From NCBI GenBank assembly GCA_002706765.1, contig PAJV01000003.1, positions 101 to 64,100 of the forward strand: DNA of 64,000 nucleotides. The letters run 5' to 3'. Position numbers and translations under genes: made by a program. Of the stretch, positions 44,418 through 54,718 are shown one piece after another. Below the pieces are notes generated by a model that saw only the letters and a list, made by a program, of their open reading frames with translations, did no database searches and was not told the DNA's origin. The DNA is from Gimesia sp. (GTDB taxonomy: Bacteria > Planctomycetota > Planctomycetia > Planctomycetales > Planctomycetaceae). How positions within the stretch are numbered: position 1 is the first letter of the stretch; every line of letters starts with the position of its first letter.

Positions 44418-45527
44418 ATGTCTCAGCGTGTTGTCCTCGCGATGAGTGGTGGTGTGGACAGTTCCGCAGCCGCTCATTTATTACTGGAACAGGGTTATGA
44501 AGTCATCGGACTGTTCATGCGGTCCGGCGCCACAGAAGAAACGTCCTGCGCGATTGAAGACAAACACAGTTTACCCGTACTCAATATCAAATCGCATAAA
44601 CAGGGTTGCTGCTCGGCCAGTGATGCCGCCGATGCCCGCCGTGTGGCTGACATGCTGGATATTCCCTTTCATGCCTTGAACTTCCAGGACGCTTTTGGAC
44701 GCATCAAAGATTACTTCGCCGATGAATACCTGGCAGGCCGTACGCCGAATCCGTGCGTTATGTGCAACAACTGGCTCAAATTCGGCAAGCTTTGGGAATT
44801 TGCAGAACAGGTAGGCGCGTCCTATATTTCGACGGGCCACTATGCCCAGCTCACATCCCTGCCAGATGAATCCCAGCCAGCCCTGATTCGCGGGCTGGAT
44901 CGATCCAAGGATCAGTCCTATGTCCTGTTTGGTATCAATCGGGGATTGCTGGATAAAATCATCTTTCCCGTGGGTGGCTTCGTCAAACCGGAAATCCGTG
45001 AGATGGCAGGGGAAGCCGGTCTGCGAACCGCCAATAAACCGGACAGCCAGGAAATCTGTTTCATTCCCGATAACGACTATTTTGGATTTCTGAATCGCTA
45101 TCGTGGTCCGCAGGAAACCGCGGGTGAAATGGTCGATACCAGCGGCAATGTTGTAGGACATCATACCGGCTATGAAAATTACACGATCGGCCAGCGCAAG
45201 CGTCTGGGTGTGGCCTTTGGTACGCCCCGCTTTGTAATCAAAATCGAACCGGAAACAAATCGCGTGGTGATTGGAACCCGGGACGATCTGGCGCGCAACT
45301 CTCTGGAAGCCAATCGCTGCAACTGGTTGATTGATGATCCTGGCTCAGAAATTCGCTGCCAGGCCCAGATACGATATCAGCATAAGGAAGCAGATTGTCT
45401 GGTCGAAATACTCGATGAAGATCGCTTCCGTGTCACGTTTGATAATCCAGAATACGGCGTGGCCCCCGGTCAGGCTGTTGTACTGTATGATGACGACCGC
45501 GTCCTGGGCGGCGGCTGGATAATGTGA
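44418..45527 (+). CDS. mnmA: tRNA-specific 2-thiouridylase MnmA
   Basis: A 369-residue enzyme that adds sulfur at position 2 of the wobble uridine of Lys, Glu and Gln tRNAs. The PP-loop is VVLAMSGGVDSSAAAHLLLEQGYEVIGLFMR (residues 5-35). The catalytic Cys pair lies at PNPCVMCN (about 114-121) and DSQEICFI (about 207-214). GHYAQL, SKDQSYVLFGI and a C-terminal beta domain (ENYTIGQRKRLGVAFGTPRFVIKIEP, PGQAVVLYDDDRVLGGGWI) complete it. The lengths of the zinc-less insert and the tail are usual. It faces the convergent MMPL gene with a 6-bp gap. The thiolated Glu and Gln tRNAs are charged by gltX and glnS encoded 5-8 kb away. Confidence 0.96.
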   Translation: MSQRVVLAMSGGVDSSAAAHLLLEQGYEVIGLFMRSGATEETSCAIEDKHSLPVLNIKSHKQGCCSASDAADARRVADMLDIPFHALNFQDAFGRIKDYFADEYLAGRTPNPCVMCNNWLKFGKLWEFAEQVGASYISTGHYAQLTSLPDESQPALIRGLDRSKDQSYVLFGINRGLLDKIIFPVGGFVKPEIREMAGEAGLRTANKPDSQEICFIPDNDYFGFLNRYRGPQETAGEMVDTSGNVVGHHTGYENYTIGQRKRLGVAFGTPRFVIKIEPETNRVVIGTRDDLARNSLEANRCNWLIDDPGSEIRCQAQIRYQHKEADCLVEILDEDRFRVTFDNPEYGVAPGQAVVLYDDDRVLGGGWIM

Positions 45528-45533
45528 GCAACA

Positions 45534-48506
45534 TCAGGCAGCAGCTTCCATTCGCTCCTGATTTTGTCGCTTCTTCTTGCGATTCCGCTGGGAATCTTCA
45601 TCGTCATCCATGCTGACGGTATCGGTAGCTTCCTGGCGATTGGAGATCCAGGTCAACAGTGCCGGTAAAGTCACCAGTGAAACAAACAGGCAACAGGCAA
45701 CCCCAATTACCAGAACCAGTCCTACACTGTAGAGCCCGCGATGCGTGGCGACCATCATGCTGCCAAAGCCGATCATGGACGTCAGGGATGTCATCACAAT
45801 CGCATTGATTGTGCTGGGCGAAGTTTTATACGGCCCCTTTTTCATCCGGAAGTCATGCACTACGTGCACCCCGTCATCCACGCCAATCCCTAAGATCAGA
45901 GGCAGTACGATCAGGTTCGCAGGATTCAGATCAATCGAGGTCATTGCCAGAATTCCAAACATGACAATCCCCCCGACAATCGGTGGCAACATGGTAAGTA
46001 ATGCGTGGCAGACACTGCTTCGATCTAAAACAAAGGATACGCCAATACTCATGACAAGAAACATGCCAATTGCTGCTTCGACGCTGATCGGTGTACCACG
46101 GTTAAACAGAATAAACCAGGTACAGACCGCCAGAATGATTGCCGGCACCAGCCCTAATACCGCATGACTGCGGCTTAAGTAATCGATCAACAAGACAATA
46201 CAGATCACGGCTAAAGCATATATGGAGGCGGTCTTGTAACTCGACTTGATCTGCTGCGCTGCTTCGTAATTCTGTAAAGGCGTCCCTGTCACATCCGGGT
46301 CAACCGAACGAACCTCTTTCACAAATTCTTCCAGCGGTTCGATTTCCCAGATATGATTGCGGGGGTAGACCTGAATCAACCATTTGCCCTCTGCACTGAC
46401 AAAGCGTGAAGTCAAAGAACGGGGAAGATCGGAAAAACGGACGGGAGTCGAATCCGAAGCGCCCCGCAAAGCCTGGAACTGTCCCAGCAGTGAGGCCGTC
46501 GTGCGATACTGGAATTCGTCCAGGAATCGTGACTGCTGCGTCAGAGTCATTGATTCAAAACGGTTGAGAAACTGATCGAGCATCCGGGCCGTCGCCTGGG
46601 CTGTCGGATGGTTGTAGCGGGATAACAGAACATAAAACTGTTCCAGCTTGCGCCCGATTGTGGAAGGATTCAGACGATTCACCTGCGGGACGTCGCTCGG
46701 TAAATGCGTTAACTGAGCCCGAAAGGACTGCACGAGCAGATTGGTTTCCTCTGAAGAATGAGCGGGAACCCGTGAGGCCAGTTCATCAACATGATGTACT
46801 GAAGGCAGGGCTTCAAATTTCTTACGTAACTCTCGCGCCTCTTCCGGGCTGTCAGCGACAGAGACCGCGAATAACAGAGAATTCTGGGCATCATTAAAGA
46901 TGCGTTTCTGAATTTCTACTGATTCCAGTCCGGAGGCCTGCAGATTCAGCAGGTTGTAATCGTAGACCACTTTGGAACTCCAGCCGTCATCCGTCTTGTG
47001 CACCATCTGACTGGCACAGAAACCGACGATCGCCAGAGAGGCAATCGCAACGGATCGTGGAAACCGGACGATCATCTTCTGCAGCCATTTCCCCTGAAAG
47101 GGGGTCGGCATCTGTTTGACTTCTACGCCCTTGTCAGCCCGGGAAATCAATGCCGGAAGCACAACGAACGTAGCCAGTGCACACAGCAGGATTCCACCGC
47201 CGCCAATAAAACCCAGCTCCGCGATCCCCAGAAAGGGGGTCAGACCGGCACAGTAAAACGCCAGTGCTGTCGTTATCGCTGCAGTCACGATGCCCGTACC
47301 TACCGTCCGGGAGGTCTTTAACAGCGCGGGCTCTAGGTCTTCCCCCCGATGCCGCAATTCCACGTATCGCGCCAGATAATGAATGCCAAAATCGATACCC
47401 AGACCGATCAGGATGACGGCAAACGAGACAGAAAGAATATTCAGATGGCCGATGGTAAGAGTGGTGTAGCCGAAGGCCCAGGACATTCCGGCCGCCAGCA
47501 TCAACATCGTCAGCAGTGGATGACGAAAACCGCGAAACCCAATGAACAGTAACAGGCCCACTCCAAAGCAGGATATGATCGAAGCATTGATCATATCCGC
47601 CTTCGACTTACGCATCTCATCATTTTCGAGGACCGGAATCCCGGTCAGGCTGATTTTGGCTTCCGGGTTCTCAGCGACCACTTCGCCAATAATGCCACGC
47701 ATTTTTTCGATGGCTTTAGTGGCACCATCAAAGCCATCTTCCTGGTGCACGGGAAATACTTTCAGGAAACCCATCGTCCCGCTCTCATTGAGCAGGTAGA
47801 TGACTTCACGCGAGCGTTCGCGCATGCGTTCGTTCACGGGAACAATCGAAGGCCAGGGAGACCGGAAATCGTTCTGATCCGCCAGAAAACGTGACATACT
47901 GCTGGAAAGGATGGCAGCATGCTGGAACAGGGGATCCAGGTATTGATCGGTGTCTTCACCACGATAACTGGCGGAGCGTGACTGAATCTGGTAACGCAGG
48001 CGATCGTAAAGCAGGTCAACCTGGGTCAGATCCCAGCGCCCATTACGGTAGATCGGCCCATATTCATCGAGCCGATTCAGACCGACCTGCAACTGACGAG
48101 GCGTTAAATATTGCAGCCCTTTAGAGGGTAAATCACCCGGGTTAATCTGGTACAACGGATTTTCGAACAGCTCCGGATGTTTTTCAATCCGGTGTCCCAG
48201 GGTTCGTAAGACATATTTGATCGATTCGGGAGAATCCGCTTCGACCACACACACCAGATCAGACGAACTGCCAAAGCTCTCCGTGTAGTTGATCCATTTC
48301 TTATGAAAGGCCGCCGTCGGGTCGATTAAATCAGCGCGATCCGTTTTGAATTCGAGCCGGAACACCGTCAGGAGCACACAGCCAATCGAGACGATCAGCG
48401 CAAAGGCCAGACAGAATTTGGAATGCGTGACCACAAACTGTGTCATCGCAGCCAAAGTCTCGCTGAGGAAAGATCGTTCCTGATTGTCGGGGGAGAGATT
48501 ATCCAC
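45534..48506 (-). CDS. MMPL/RND family exporter, HpnN-like
   Basis: A 990-residue membrane protein; translation is set at GTG 48506, with GGAAG about 9 nt upstream. One N-terminal helix (FCLAFALIVSIGCVLLTVF) precedes a large periplasmic loop (about 55-270). The first MMPL helix bundle has LSVSFAVILIGLGIDFGIHYLARYVELRHRG (the GxxxD region, about 370-400) and a cluster to about 455. A second periplasmic loop (about 500-770) follows, then the second bundle with ILGIGVDDGVHVVHDFRMKKG (GVDD) and IGVACCLFVSLVTLPALLTW. The tail is Lys/Arg-rich. HpnN-like MMPL proteins carry hopanoids or lipids to the outer membrane; this fits but is not proven. No hopanoid gene is in the window. Confidence 0.92.
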   Translation of the reverse strand: MDNLSPDNQERSFLSETLAAMTQFVVTHSKFCLAFALIVSIGCVLLTVFRLEFKTDRADLIDPTAAFHKKWINYTESFGSSSDLVCVVEADSPESIKYVLRTLGHRIEKHPELFENPLYQINPGDLPSKGLQYLTPRQLQVGLNRLDEYGPIYRNGRWDLTQVDLLYDRLRYQIQSRSASYRGEDTDQYLDPLFQHAAILSSSMSRFLADQNDFRSPWPSIVPVNERMRERSREVIYLLNESGTMGFLKVFPVHQEDGFDGATKAIEKMRGIIGEVVAENPEAKISLTGIPVLENDEMRKSKADMINASIISCFGVGLLLFIGFRGFRHPLLTMLMLAAGMSWAFGYTTLTIGHLNILSVSFAVILIGLGIDFGIHYLARYVELRHRGEDLEPALLKTSRTVGTGIVTAAITTALAFYCAGLTPFLGIAELGFIGGGGILLCALATFVVLPALISRADKGVEVKQMPTPFQGKWLQKMIVRFPRSVAIASLAIVGFCASQMVHKTDDGWSSKVVYDYNLLNLQASGLESVEIQKRIFNDAQNSLLFAVSVADSPEEARELRKKFEALPSVHHVDELASRVPAHSSEETNLLVQSFRAQLTHLPSDVPQVNRLNPSTIGRKLEQFYVLLSRYNHPTAQATARMLDQFLNRFESMTLTQQSRFLDEFQYRTTASLLGQFQALRGASDSTPVRFSDLPRSLTSRFVSAEGKWLIQVYPRNHIWEIEPLEEFVKEVRSVDPDVTGTPLQNYEAAQQIKSSYKTASIYALAVICIVLLIDYLSRSHAVLGLVPAIILAVCTWFILFNRGTPISVEAAIGMFLVMSIGVSFVLDRSSVCHALLTMLPPIVGGIVMFGILAMTSIDLNPANLIVLPLILGIGVDDGVHVVHDFRMKKGPYKTSPSTINAIVMTSLTSMIGFGSMMVATHRGLYSVGLVLVIGVACCLFVSLVTLPALLTWISNRQEATDTVSMDDDEDSQRNRKKKRQNQERMEAAA

Positions 48507-48968
48507 AGAACACTTCCGTGTGTTACTTAAGTCGACCTCTCGTTCGATCTAAACAACCGGGCAGAAGTGAAGGGATCGAGTCTATGAGAGCATTTCGCGT
48601 ATTACGAACTTGTGATTTTACAGCAATCTCCGTATTGCCGGCAACATGAATCTTATCTGTATTAAAGGTGTAAGTCCATTAAAACCAAAACTTTAATACA
48701 GCGCTGATCGTATAACTATCTGAAATTTTTGGGGAGGAATCTCCCCCGATGACGTACGTAATGTGCCCGGTAACAGAAATTTCATCGGCAATCTGGTATC
48801 GCCGGGATCAACATTCTCAGAGAATCAGGCTGAACCTCCTTCAAATTTCTGGCAGATCAAGCATTCTCATAAAAAGACAAAAATTCTCTAACTCTATTGA
48901 AAACAGCACATTAGATTCTAATACCCAATAATCGGATGCCGGGGTATCGGCATTTTGCTGAATCCCAC

Positions 48969-48997
48969 TTGACCCCAATTTCAATATTTCATAAAAA
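48969..48997 (+). promoter_or_regulatory. Candidate promoter of the YTV-like gene
   Basis: TTGACC (48969-48974) and TAAAAA (48992-48997) with 17-bp spacing, giving a 5' leader of about 105 nt before the ATG at 49110. The whole 603-bp gap (48507-49109) shows no gene that I can support; two short frames in it have no ribosome binding site. Confidence 0.4.
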
Positions 48998-49109
48998 ACC
49001 TGCCCCATCGCAATGCTCCGGCGGCCAGCCTTAGCTGTCAGTGATTGCACACTTCACATTTACTCCATCAAATACCCCCTCTCAAAGACTCTCTTTGTAG
49101 GACATGCTC

Positions 49110-50261
49110 ATGTTAAAAAGCGTCATTCGTTCAATTCCCGTAGTGGGGATTACATGTTTTTCATTGGCTGCAGGTACTGCCCAGGCTCAGTGGCGGCCCT
49201 TTAACAACTGTAATTCCTGTGCACCACCGCCGGTCGTGCAGAACTGTTGTCCACAACCTGTGGTTCAGTGTCCGATTCCAGTGACCCAGACAACCTATCG
49301 TCAGGTTCCTGTCACCGAGTATCGCCCTGTCCAGCAGACTGTGATGAAACCAGTCGTTGAAACCAAATACGTCGATCAGCAGGTGACCGCCTATCGCCAG
49401 GTCATGGAGCCACGAACCGTCGATGTTCCCTGCACCACCTACCAGAATGTCACCGAGTGCCAACAGGTACAGAAGGACATGGGACGCTGGGTTACACAAC
49501 GTCAGTGTGTTCCCCGTGTTGCTCCCTGCGAATACGATAACCGCGCCAACTTAATGGGCTGGATGAATCGTACCGGGTACTCCATGCGAATGGCATTCAC
49601 ACCACAGTACAAAACCACCCGTCACTACGTACCTAACGTTGTTACGCAGAACGTGCCGGTCACTCGACAGGTTGCCGTACAGCAGACCCGTCAGGTAACG
49701 TACAACGTCGCGAAAATGGTGCCTTACACCACAACACGTAAAGTTGCCGTTAATTCAACACGCTATGTCAAAACCACTGTGACTGCCATGAAACCGGTCA
49801 CCGTGATGCGATCCATCCCCACCACCCGGACTGCTTATGTCTATCCTTCCAATGGTGGATTCGATGGAACAGCAACCGCGCTGCTGCCAACTCCTGAACC
49901 TTATATTTCAGCAGAAGCACCACAGCCCGTCCGTCAACGATCGGCTCTGAACAAGAAAAAGTACGACGATTCCTTTGATGCAAACGGGGAACAATACAAA
50001 CGTGATCCTGCTTCCGATCCTCGTCGATCCAGCCTGGATGACGATTCGTCTTACCGACGCTCATCTTACGAAATTCCTCAGGAATCAACGGCTCCGACAT
50101 TCCCCCCCACACGTCGTGCCGGTTATGAGCCTGATACAACAGAGCGACCACTGCCATCAATCGTTCGTGCCAGTGGCTGGACCCGCCGTGTTCCTCGTTC
50201 CGAACAGACAGCTCCGGTAACAGCGAACAGCGAGATTTCCGTAGCACAGCGAACACCATAA
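49110..50261 (+). CDS. Secreted Tyr/Thr/Val-repeat protein, YTV-like
   Basis: A 383-residue exported protein; ATG 49110 has GTAGGA at good spacing, unlike ATG 49104. The signal peptide is SIPVVGITCFSLAAGTAQA. Residues 23-50 are Cys-rich (NNCNSCAP, QNCCPQPVVQC). Two blocks (about 50-130 and 165-240) show regular Y-x-x-V and V-x-x-T-x-Y units, such as TTYRQVPVTEYRPVQQTV, TKYVDQQVTAYRQVMEP, TRHYVPNVVTQNVPVT and RQVTYNVAKMVPYTTTRKV. This fits the YTV-type proteins described in the Rhodopirellula baltica cell wall, from memory. The C-terminal 130 residues are disordered, Ser/Arg/Pro-rich. It is likely an abundant, cross-linked envelope protein. A strong terminator follows. Confidence 0.75.
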   Translation: MLKSVIRSIPVVGITCFSLAAGTAQAQWRPFNNCNSCAPPPVVQNCCPQPVVQCPIPVTQTTYRQVPVTEYRPVQQTVMKPVVETKYVDQQVTAYRQVMEPRTVDVPCTTYQNVTECQQVQKDMGRWVTQRQCVPRVAPCEYDNRANLMGWMNRTGYSMRMAFTPQYKTTRHYVPNVVTQNVPVTRQVAVQQTRQVTYNVAKMVPYTTTRKVAVNSTRYVKTTVTAMKPVTVMRSIPTTRTAYVYPSNGGFDGTATALLPTPEPYISAEAPQPVRQRSALNKKKYDDSFDANGEQYKRDPASDPRRSSLDDDSSYRRSSYEIPQESTAPTFPPTRRAGYEPDTTERPLPSIVRASGWTRRVPRSEQTAPVTANSEISVAQRTP

Positions 50262-50300
50262 CTCAAAGTTATAACATGAGCACTTTGAAGTGCATGGGCT

Positions 50301-50337
50301 CACTCGTCGAACCTCAGTTCGACGAGTGTTTTTTTTT
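50301..50337 (+). terminator. Intrinsic terminator of the YTV-like gene
   Basis: A perfect 12-bp stem, CACTCGTCGAAC (50301-50312) with GTTCGACGAGTG (50317-50328), a 4-nt loop and nine T. It is the strongest terminator in the window and fits a highly expressed gene. Confidence 0.96.
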
Positions 50338-50340
50338 GCG

Positions 50341-50438
50341 CGGTCCTGGATCGCATCATATTCAACTATAGCGTCTCTCGATCTAATATCCTCGGTTCAA
50401 AAGAGCCTGGAGACGCTACAGTAAAACTGGACACAGTC
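50341..50438 (-). repeat. Family B repeat, copy B4
   Basis: Read on the minus strand it begins GACTGTGTCCAGTTTTACTG, then TAGCGTCTCCAGGCTCTTTT, GATATTAGATCGAGAGACG and CTATAGTTGAATATGATG. The arms ACTGTAGCGTCTC and GAGACGCTATAGT pair at 12 of 13 positions. The TAG stop codon of glnS is part of the repeat's opening TAGACTG, so this copy directly abuts the coding region. Confidence 0.88.
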
Positions 50439-52150
50439 TATTTACCTTTCGGCTGATTTTCCTGCTGCTTTTCCAGCCGGGCCCATGTATCTCGCAGTGT
50501 TACCGTCCGGTTAAAAACCGGTTTTCCAGGAGTGGATTCGCGAGTATCGACACAGAAGTAGCCCAATCGTTCAAACTGGAATCGGCTTCCCGGCTCAGCT
50601 TCTTTCAGGCTGGGCTCCAGTTTGCATCCACTCAAAACCTGCAGGGACTCTGGATTCAGATTGCTTTTGTAATCGACATCTTCTGGGACATCTTCCGGAT
50701 CAGGTGTGCTGAACAAGTGATCGTACAACCTGACCTCTGCATCCAGAGCGTGTGCTTCTGAGACCCAGTGCAGAGTTGCTTTGACTTTGCGACCATCGGG
50801 AGCATCTCCCCCTCTGGTTTCCGGATCGTATGTGCAATGCAGTTCAATGACTTCACCGTTTTCATCTTTCACCACATCGACACAGGTCACGAAATAAGCA
50901 TAACGCAGTCGAACTTCCTTGCCGGGAGACAAGCGGAAGAACTTCTTGGGAGGATCTTCCATGAAGTCCTCTTTTTCGATGTAAATCACCTTGGAGAACG
51001 GAACTTTCCGACTACCCGCAGATTCGTCATTGGGATTATTAATCGCGTCGAGTTCTTCAGACGTGTCTTCCGGGTAATTGTCGATCACCACCCGCAGTGG
51101 ATTCAGGACACCCATCACCCGCGGTGCCGTCTGGTTCAGATGATCGCGAATGCAGTTCTCCAGAACCACTTTATCGGTCATTGAGTTGAACTTGGTCACT
51201 CCGATGGTTTTACAGAACGCCCGCAACGACTCGGGAGTCACGCCACGTCTCCGCATACCACAAATCGTGGGCATACGTGGATCATCCCAGCCGGACACAT
51301 AATCGCCTTTAACGAGTTCCAGCAGTTTGCGTTTGCTCATCACGGTATAAGTCATATTGAGCCGTGCGAATTCGATCTGCTGCGGATGAAAGATCTCCAG
51401 TTCTTCCAGAATCCAGTCGTACAGTGGACGGTGATCTTCAAACTCCAGCGTACAAATCGAATGAGTGACCTTTTCAATCGAATCGGAAATACAATGCGTG
51501 TAATCGTACATGGGATAAATGCACCACTTGTCCCCGGTGCGGTGGTGATGCACATGCCGCACACGATAGATGACAGGATCCCGCATGTGGAAATTCGGAG
51601 AGGCCAGATCAATCTTCGCTCTCAGAACAAATTCTCCTTCTTTGAACTCGCCGTTCTTCATGCGTTCGAACAGATCCAGGTTTTCCTCAACAGAACGCGA
51701 TCTTCCCGGACTGGGTTTTCCCGGTTCGGTAGCGGTTCCCCGGTACTCGCGCATCTTGTCTGCCGGCAGATCACAGGCGTAGGCTTTCCCTTTTTTGATC
51801 AACGTCACGGCGTGCTCAAATAACTGATCAAAATAATCGGAGGCAAAATATTCCCGATCTTCCCAGTCGAAGCCGAGCCAGCGCACGTCTTCTTTGATCG
51901 AGTCGACATACTCAACATCCTCTTTCTCAGGGTTCGTATCATCGAACCGCAAGTTACAGAGCCCCCCTGGATTTTCACTGGCGATCCCAAAGTTCAGGCA
52001 GATCGACTTGGCATGGCCGATGTGCAGATAACCGTTCGGTTCCGGGGGAAAGCGGGTCATCACTCGCCCCTGGTGTTTGCCCGTGCGGTTATCTTCCTGA
52101 ATGATGTTACGAATGAAATCGCTTGACTTCGCTTCTTCGGGAGTTGACAT
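50438..52150 (-). CDS. glnS: Glutaminyl-tRNA synthetase
   Basis: A 570-residue class I synthetase that charges tRNA-Gln directly. It shows [24 protein letters not shown] (HIGH motif, about residues 30-53), the GlnRS-type [53 protein letters not shown] and [11 protein letters not shown] (the KMSKS equivalent, about 266-276), then [21 protein letters not shown]. The two C-terminal beta barrels for the anticodon are complete. AAGGAG lies about 6 nt before the ATG. GlnRS is found in only part of the bacteria; the rest use an amidotransferase. It precedes nothing on its strand within 100 bp and follows gltX by 66 bp. Confidence 0.97.
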   Translation of the reverse strand: MSTPEEAKSSDFIRNIIQEDNRTGKHQGRVMTRFPPEPNGYLHIGHAKSICLNFGIASENPGGLCNLRFDDTNPEKEDVEYVDSIKEDVRWLGFDWEDREYFASDYFDQLFEHAVTLIKKGKAYACDLPADKMREYRGTATEPGKPSPGRSRSVEENLDLFERMKNGEFKEGEFVLRAKIDLASPNFHMRDPVIYRVRHVHHHRTGDKWCIYPMYDYTHCISDSIEKVTHSICTLEFEDHRPLYDWILEELEIFHPQQIEFARLNMTYTVMSKRKLLELVKGDYVSGWDDPRMPTICGMRRRGVTPESLRAFCKTIGVTKFNSMTDKVVLENCIRDHLNQTAPRVMGVLNPLRVVIDNYPEDTSEELDAINNPNDESAGSRKVPFSKVIYIEKEDFMEDPPKKFFRLSPGKEVRLRYAYFVTCVDVVKDENGEVIELHCTYDPETRGGDAPDGRKVKATLHWVSEAHALDAEVRLYDHLFSTPDPEDVPEDVDYKSNLNPESLQVLSGCKLEPSLKEAEPGSRFQFERLGYFCVDTRESTPGKPVFNRTVTLRDTWARLEKQQENQPKGK

Positions 52151-52216
52151 CCCTTACTCCTTAATGGAATTTCTCAGTGACAGGCCACGCCTGTTTTATA
52201 TTATTTTCAGTTCGTC

Positions 52217-53788
52217 TCAGGCATTCTGAGTCAGACCAATCGCCCGGTCAATCCGCTTGACGCAACTCGCCTGTCCCAGAATCGACAGACAGTCAAACAT
52301 CCCGATCCCGGTTCCTTTGCCGCTGACAGCAACGCGCAAAGCATGAATGATCTGGCCCATGCCAATCCCTTCCGCTTCCACAAATTCATGCAGCAAATGA
52401 TCGAGGGCCGCTGCAGAAAAATCGTCGGTCTGAGCCAACTGCTCCTTAAATTTTTCCAGCAGCGCGACTGCTTCTTCCGATTTCTGAATCCGTTTTTTAA
52501 AGGCTTTGTCATCGTATTCCAGTTGAACGTCGGGCACAAAGAATTCGTCGAACTCCAGAATGTCACTGGCAACTTTCAACCGGTCTTCCATGCCGACAAT
52601 CACGCGACTGATCCGTTCTTTCACTTCAGGCTGGCTGGCATCCTGCACCAGTCCCGCTTTCTCCAGATAGGGACTGCAATGCTCAATCTTGTCTTCCAGA
52701 GACAGCTGGTTCATCCAGTGTGACTGAAAGTTGAGTAACTTATCAGGATCCAGGCCGGCAGCAGCTTTGACAATCCGATCAAGGGTAAAGTTCTCGACAA
52801 TGGTATCCAATGACATAAATTCTGTCTTATCATCCAGCGACCAGCCCAGTCGCGCCAGAGAGTTCAAAATCGCTTCGGGCAAATAACCGATCTTTTCGTA
52901 ATATTCGACCATCACCGGATCCAGGCCGCCTGCATTCTCCAGCCCAATCCGCGGGAAGACGGCTTCCGCCTTATCGAACATTTTCTTGAACTGCGGACTC
53001 TTACGGTATTTATCGAGCTTTCGCTTGCTCAGTTTTTCTTTCCCGCCCGGCGCCGCCACAAACGGGATGTGGGCGAACTGAGGCAGCTCGTATCCCAGGG
53101 CCTGATAAATCAGCACCTGGACCGGCGTATTGGAAAGATGCTCTTCTGCGCGAATGACGTGTGAGATCTGCATCTGGGCGTCATCAATCACCGTCGCCAG
53201 ATTATACAGCGGCGTTCCATTCCCCCGCAGAATCACCGGATCGGGCATCAGTCCGGCAACAAATTCCACATGGCCCCGCACAGCATCGTCGATCTGGATT
53301 TTCTGATCGCGGGGAACCAGCAGACGTACCACCGACGGACGACCTTCCGCTGCATACTGTTCCAGTTCACTCTCAGTCAGTTCCAGCGAACGCCGAATAT
53401 TCAGATAGTTTTTCTTTTCCTGGCTGGCGGCTTCGCGATCTGCCTGAATCTGCTCGGGCGTATCATAATCCCGGTAGGCTTTTCCTGCTGCCAGTAACTT
53501 GTCGACGGCACCGCGATACAGGTCGTTGCGTTCGGACTGAAAATAGGGTCCATGTTCGCCACCCACTTCGGGACCTTCATCCCAGTCAAGTCCCAACCAT
53601 TTGAAAGCCTGCAGAATGGGGCCGAGTGCTTCTGACAGATTGCGTTCCTGATCGGTATCATCAATGCGGAGAATAAACTGCCCCCCGTTATGTCTTGCCC
53701 AGAGCCAGTTGAAGAGCGCGGTCCGCATGCCTCCAATGTGCATATAGCCTGTGGGACTGGGAGCAAAACGCGTTCGGACAGTACTCAT
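52217..53788 (-). CDS. gltX: Glutamyl-tRNA synthetase
   Basis: A 523-residue class I synthetase charging tRNA-Glu. The ATG at 53788 gives the standard start [32 protein letters not shown] (HIGH-type motif within residues 11-20); a longer version would add 45 unrelated residues. [11 protein letters not shown], the [10 protein letters not shown] loop (about 250, KMSKS equivalent) and a C-terminal helical anticodon domain are present. It is adjacent to glnS. Where GlnRS is also present, GluRS normally only charges tRNA-Glu, so a discriminating enzyme is expected. Confidence 0.96.
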   Translation of the reverse strand: MSTVRTRFAPSPTGYMHIGGMRTALFNWLWARHNGGQFILRIDDTDQERNLSEALGPILQAFKWLGLDWDEGPEVGGEHGPYFQSERNDLYRGAVDKLLAAGKAYRDYDTPEQIQADREAASQEKKNYLNIRRSLELTESELEQYAAEGRPSVVRLLVPRDQKIQIDDAVRGHVEFVAGLMPDPVILRGNGTPLYNLATVIDDAQMQISHVIRAEEHLSNTPVQVLIYQALGYELPQFAHIPFVAAPGGKEKLSKRKLDKYRKSPQFKKMFDKAEAVFPRIGLENAGGLDPVMVEYYEKIGYLPEAILNSLARLGWSLDDKTEFMSLDTIVENFTLDRIVKAAAGLDPDKLLNFQSHWMNQLSLEDKIEHCSPYLEKAGLVQDASQPEVKERISRVIVGMEDRLKVASDILEFDEFFVPDVQLEYDDKAFKKRIQKSEEAVALLEKFKEQLAQTDDFSAAALDHLLHEFVEAEGIGMGQIIHALRVAVSGKGTGIGMFDCLSILGQASCVKRIDRAIGLTQNA

Positions 53789-54027
53789 AAATAGACTCTT
53801 ATCATTCGCCGGGAAAGCGATCTGGGTAAAAGAAAGTCGTGGAAAACACTCCGGGCAGCCAGGCGTCTCACGGGAGATTCGATTTAGACGACTGATCATA
53901 AAAGACCACCACCCATCCGACAAGTATATTTAGAGATACAACTTAGTGCATTTTCACGTTTTCTGATGTTTCCCCGGCTGCCAGTACCGCTATTGACGCC
54001 TCCCCCCACCCGACCTAGCATTCCTGC

Positions 54028-54693
54028 ATGAAACGTTACCTGCTGTTCTTTTTTTTAATGCTGCTGCTCCTGGCAGGGATTTCCGGAGGCCTTTACTGGT
54101 CCTCTGCTCAAGTCCCTGATTTTTACCAGGAAGCGCTACAGGAACAGGCGGAGCCCGAAGTGCGGCAGGAAGAAGCCAAAGAATTCGTCCAGCGTTCGAT
54201 GCAGGTTGTCAACGATGTGCGAAATCATGAGCCACTCTGGTCACAGGAATTCAGCGAACAACAGGTCAATGCCTGGCTGGCAGAAGAACTGCACCAGAAA
54301 TATGATGAATGGGTCCCTGACGGCGTGAGTGATCCGCGGATCCGGTTTGAAAAGAATCAGGTCGAGCTGGGCTTTCATCTGACCCTCCCCAAATGGTCAG
54401 GAATTATCAGCCTCAAATTCAAGCCCTGGCTGATGAAAGAAAATCGCCTCGTACTGGAACTCGAACACGCCCGCGCCGGACTATTGCCCATCCCCATTGA
54501 TGAAGCGATTACGGAACTGATCCAGGAAGCGCGTAAAGAAGGCTGGTTCATCGAATGGGGTCAATCTAACGGAAACGATGCTTTAATCGTTTACCTGGAT
54601 CGCCGTAAACCGGAACTGCCGGAGCTGACCACCTTAGCCGTTGAAACGGGTGTCTTTCGGATCGCGGGAAAAACAGAGTCAGACACACAGTAA
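54028..54693 (+). CDS. Membrane-anchored protein of unknown function
   Basis: A 221-residue protein with one N-terminal helix (YLLFFFLMLLLLAGISGGLYW, residues 4-24). The exported part starts with a Glu/Gln-rich helix, then FSEQQVNAWLAEEL (about 75-88), a strand-rich middle (RIRFEKNQVELGFHLTLPKWSGIISLKFKPWL) and LVLELEHARAGLLPIPIDEAITELIQEA. The pattern is reminiscent of YpmS/DUF2140-type proteins, tentatively. It is divergent from gltX, with 239 bp between. Confidence 0.6.
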   Translation: MKRYLLFFFLMLLLLAGISGGLYWSSAQVPDFYQEALQEQAEPEVRQEEAKEFVQRSMQVVNDVRNHEPLWSQEFSEQQVNAWLAEELHQKYDEWVPDGVSDPRIRFEKNQVELGFHLTLPKWSGIISLKFKPWLMKENRLVLELEHARAGLLPIPIDEAITELIQEARKEGWFIEWGQSNGNDALIVYLDRRKPELPELTTLAVETGVFRIAGKTESDTQ

Positions 54694-54718
54694 ACTGCTG
54701 CATGTCATTGAATCGTGT

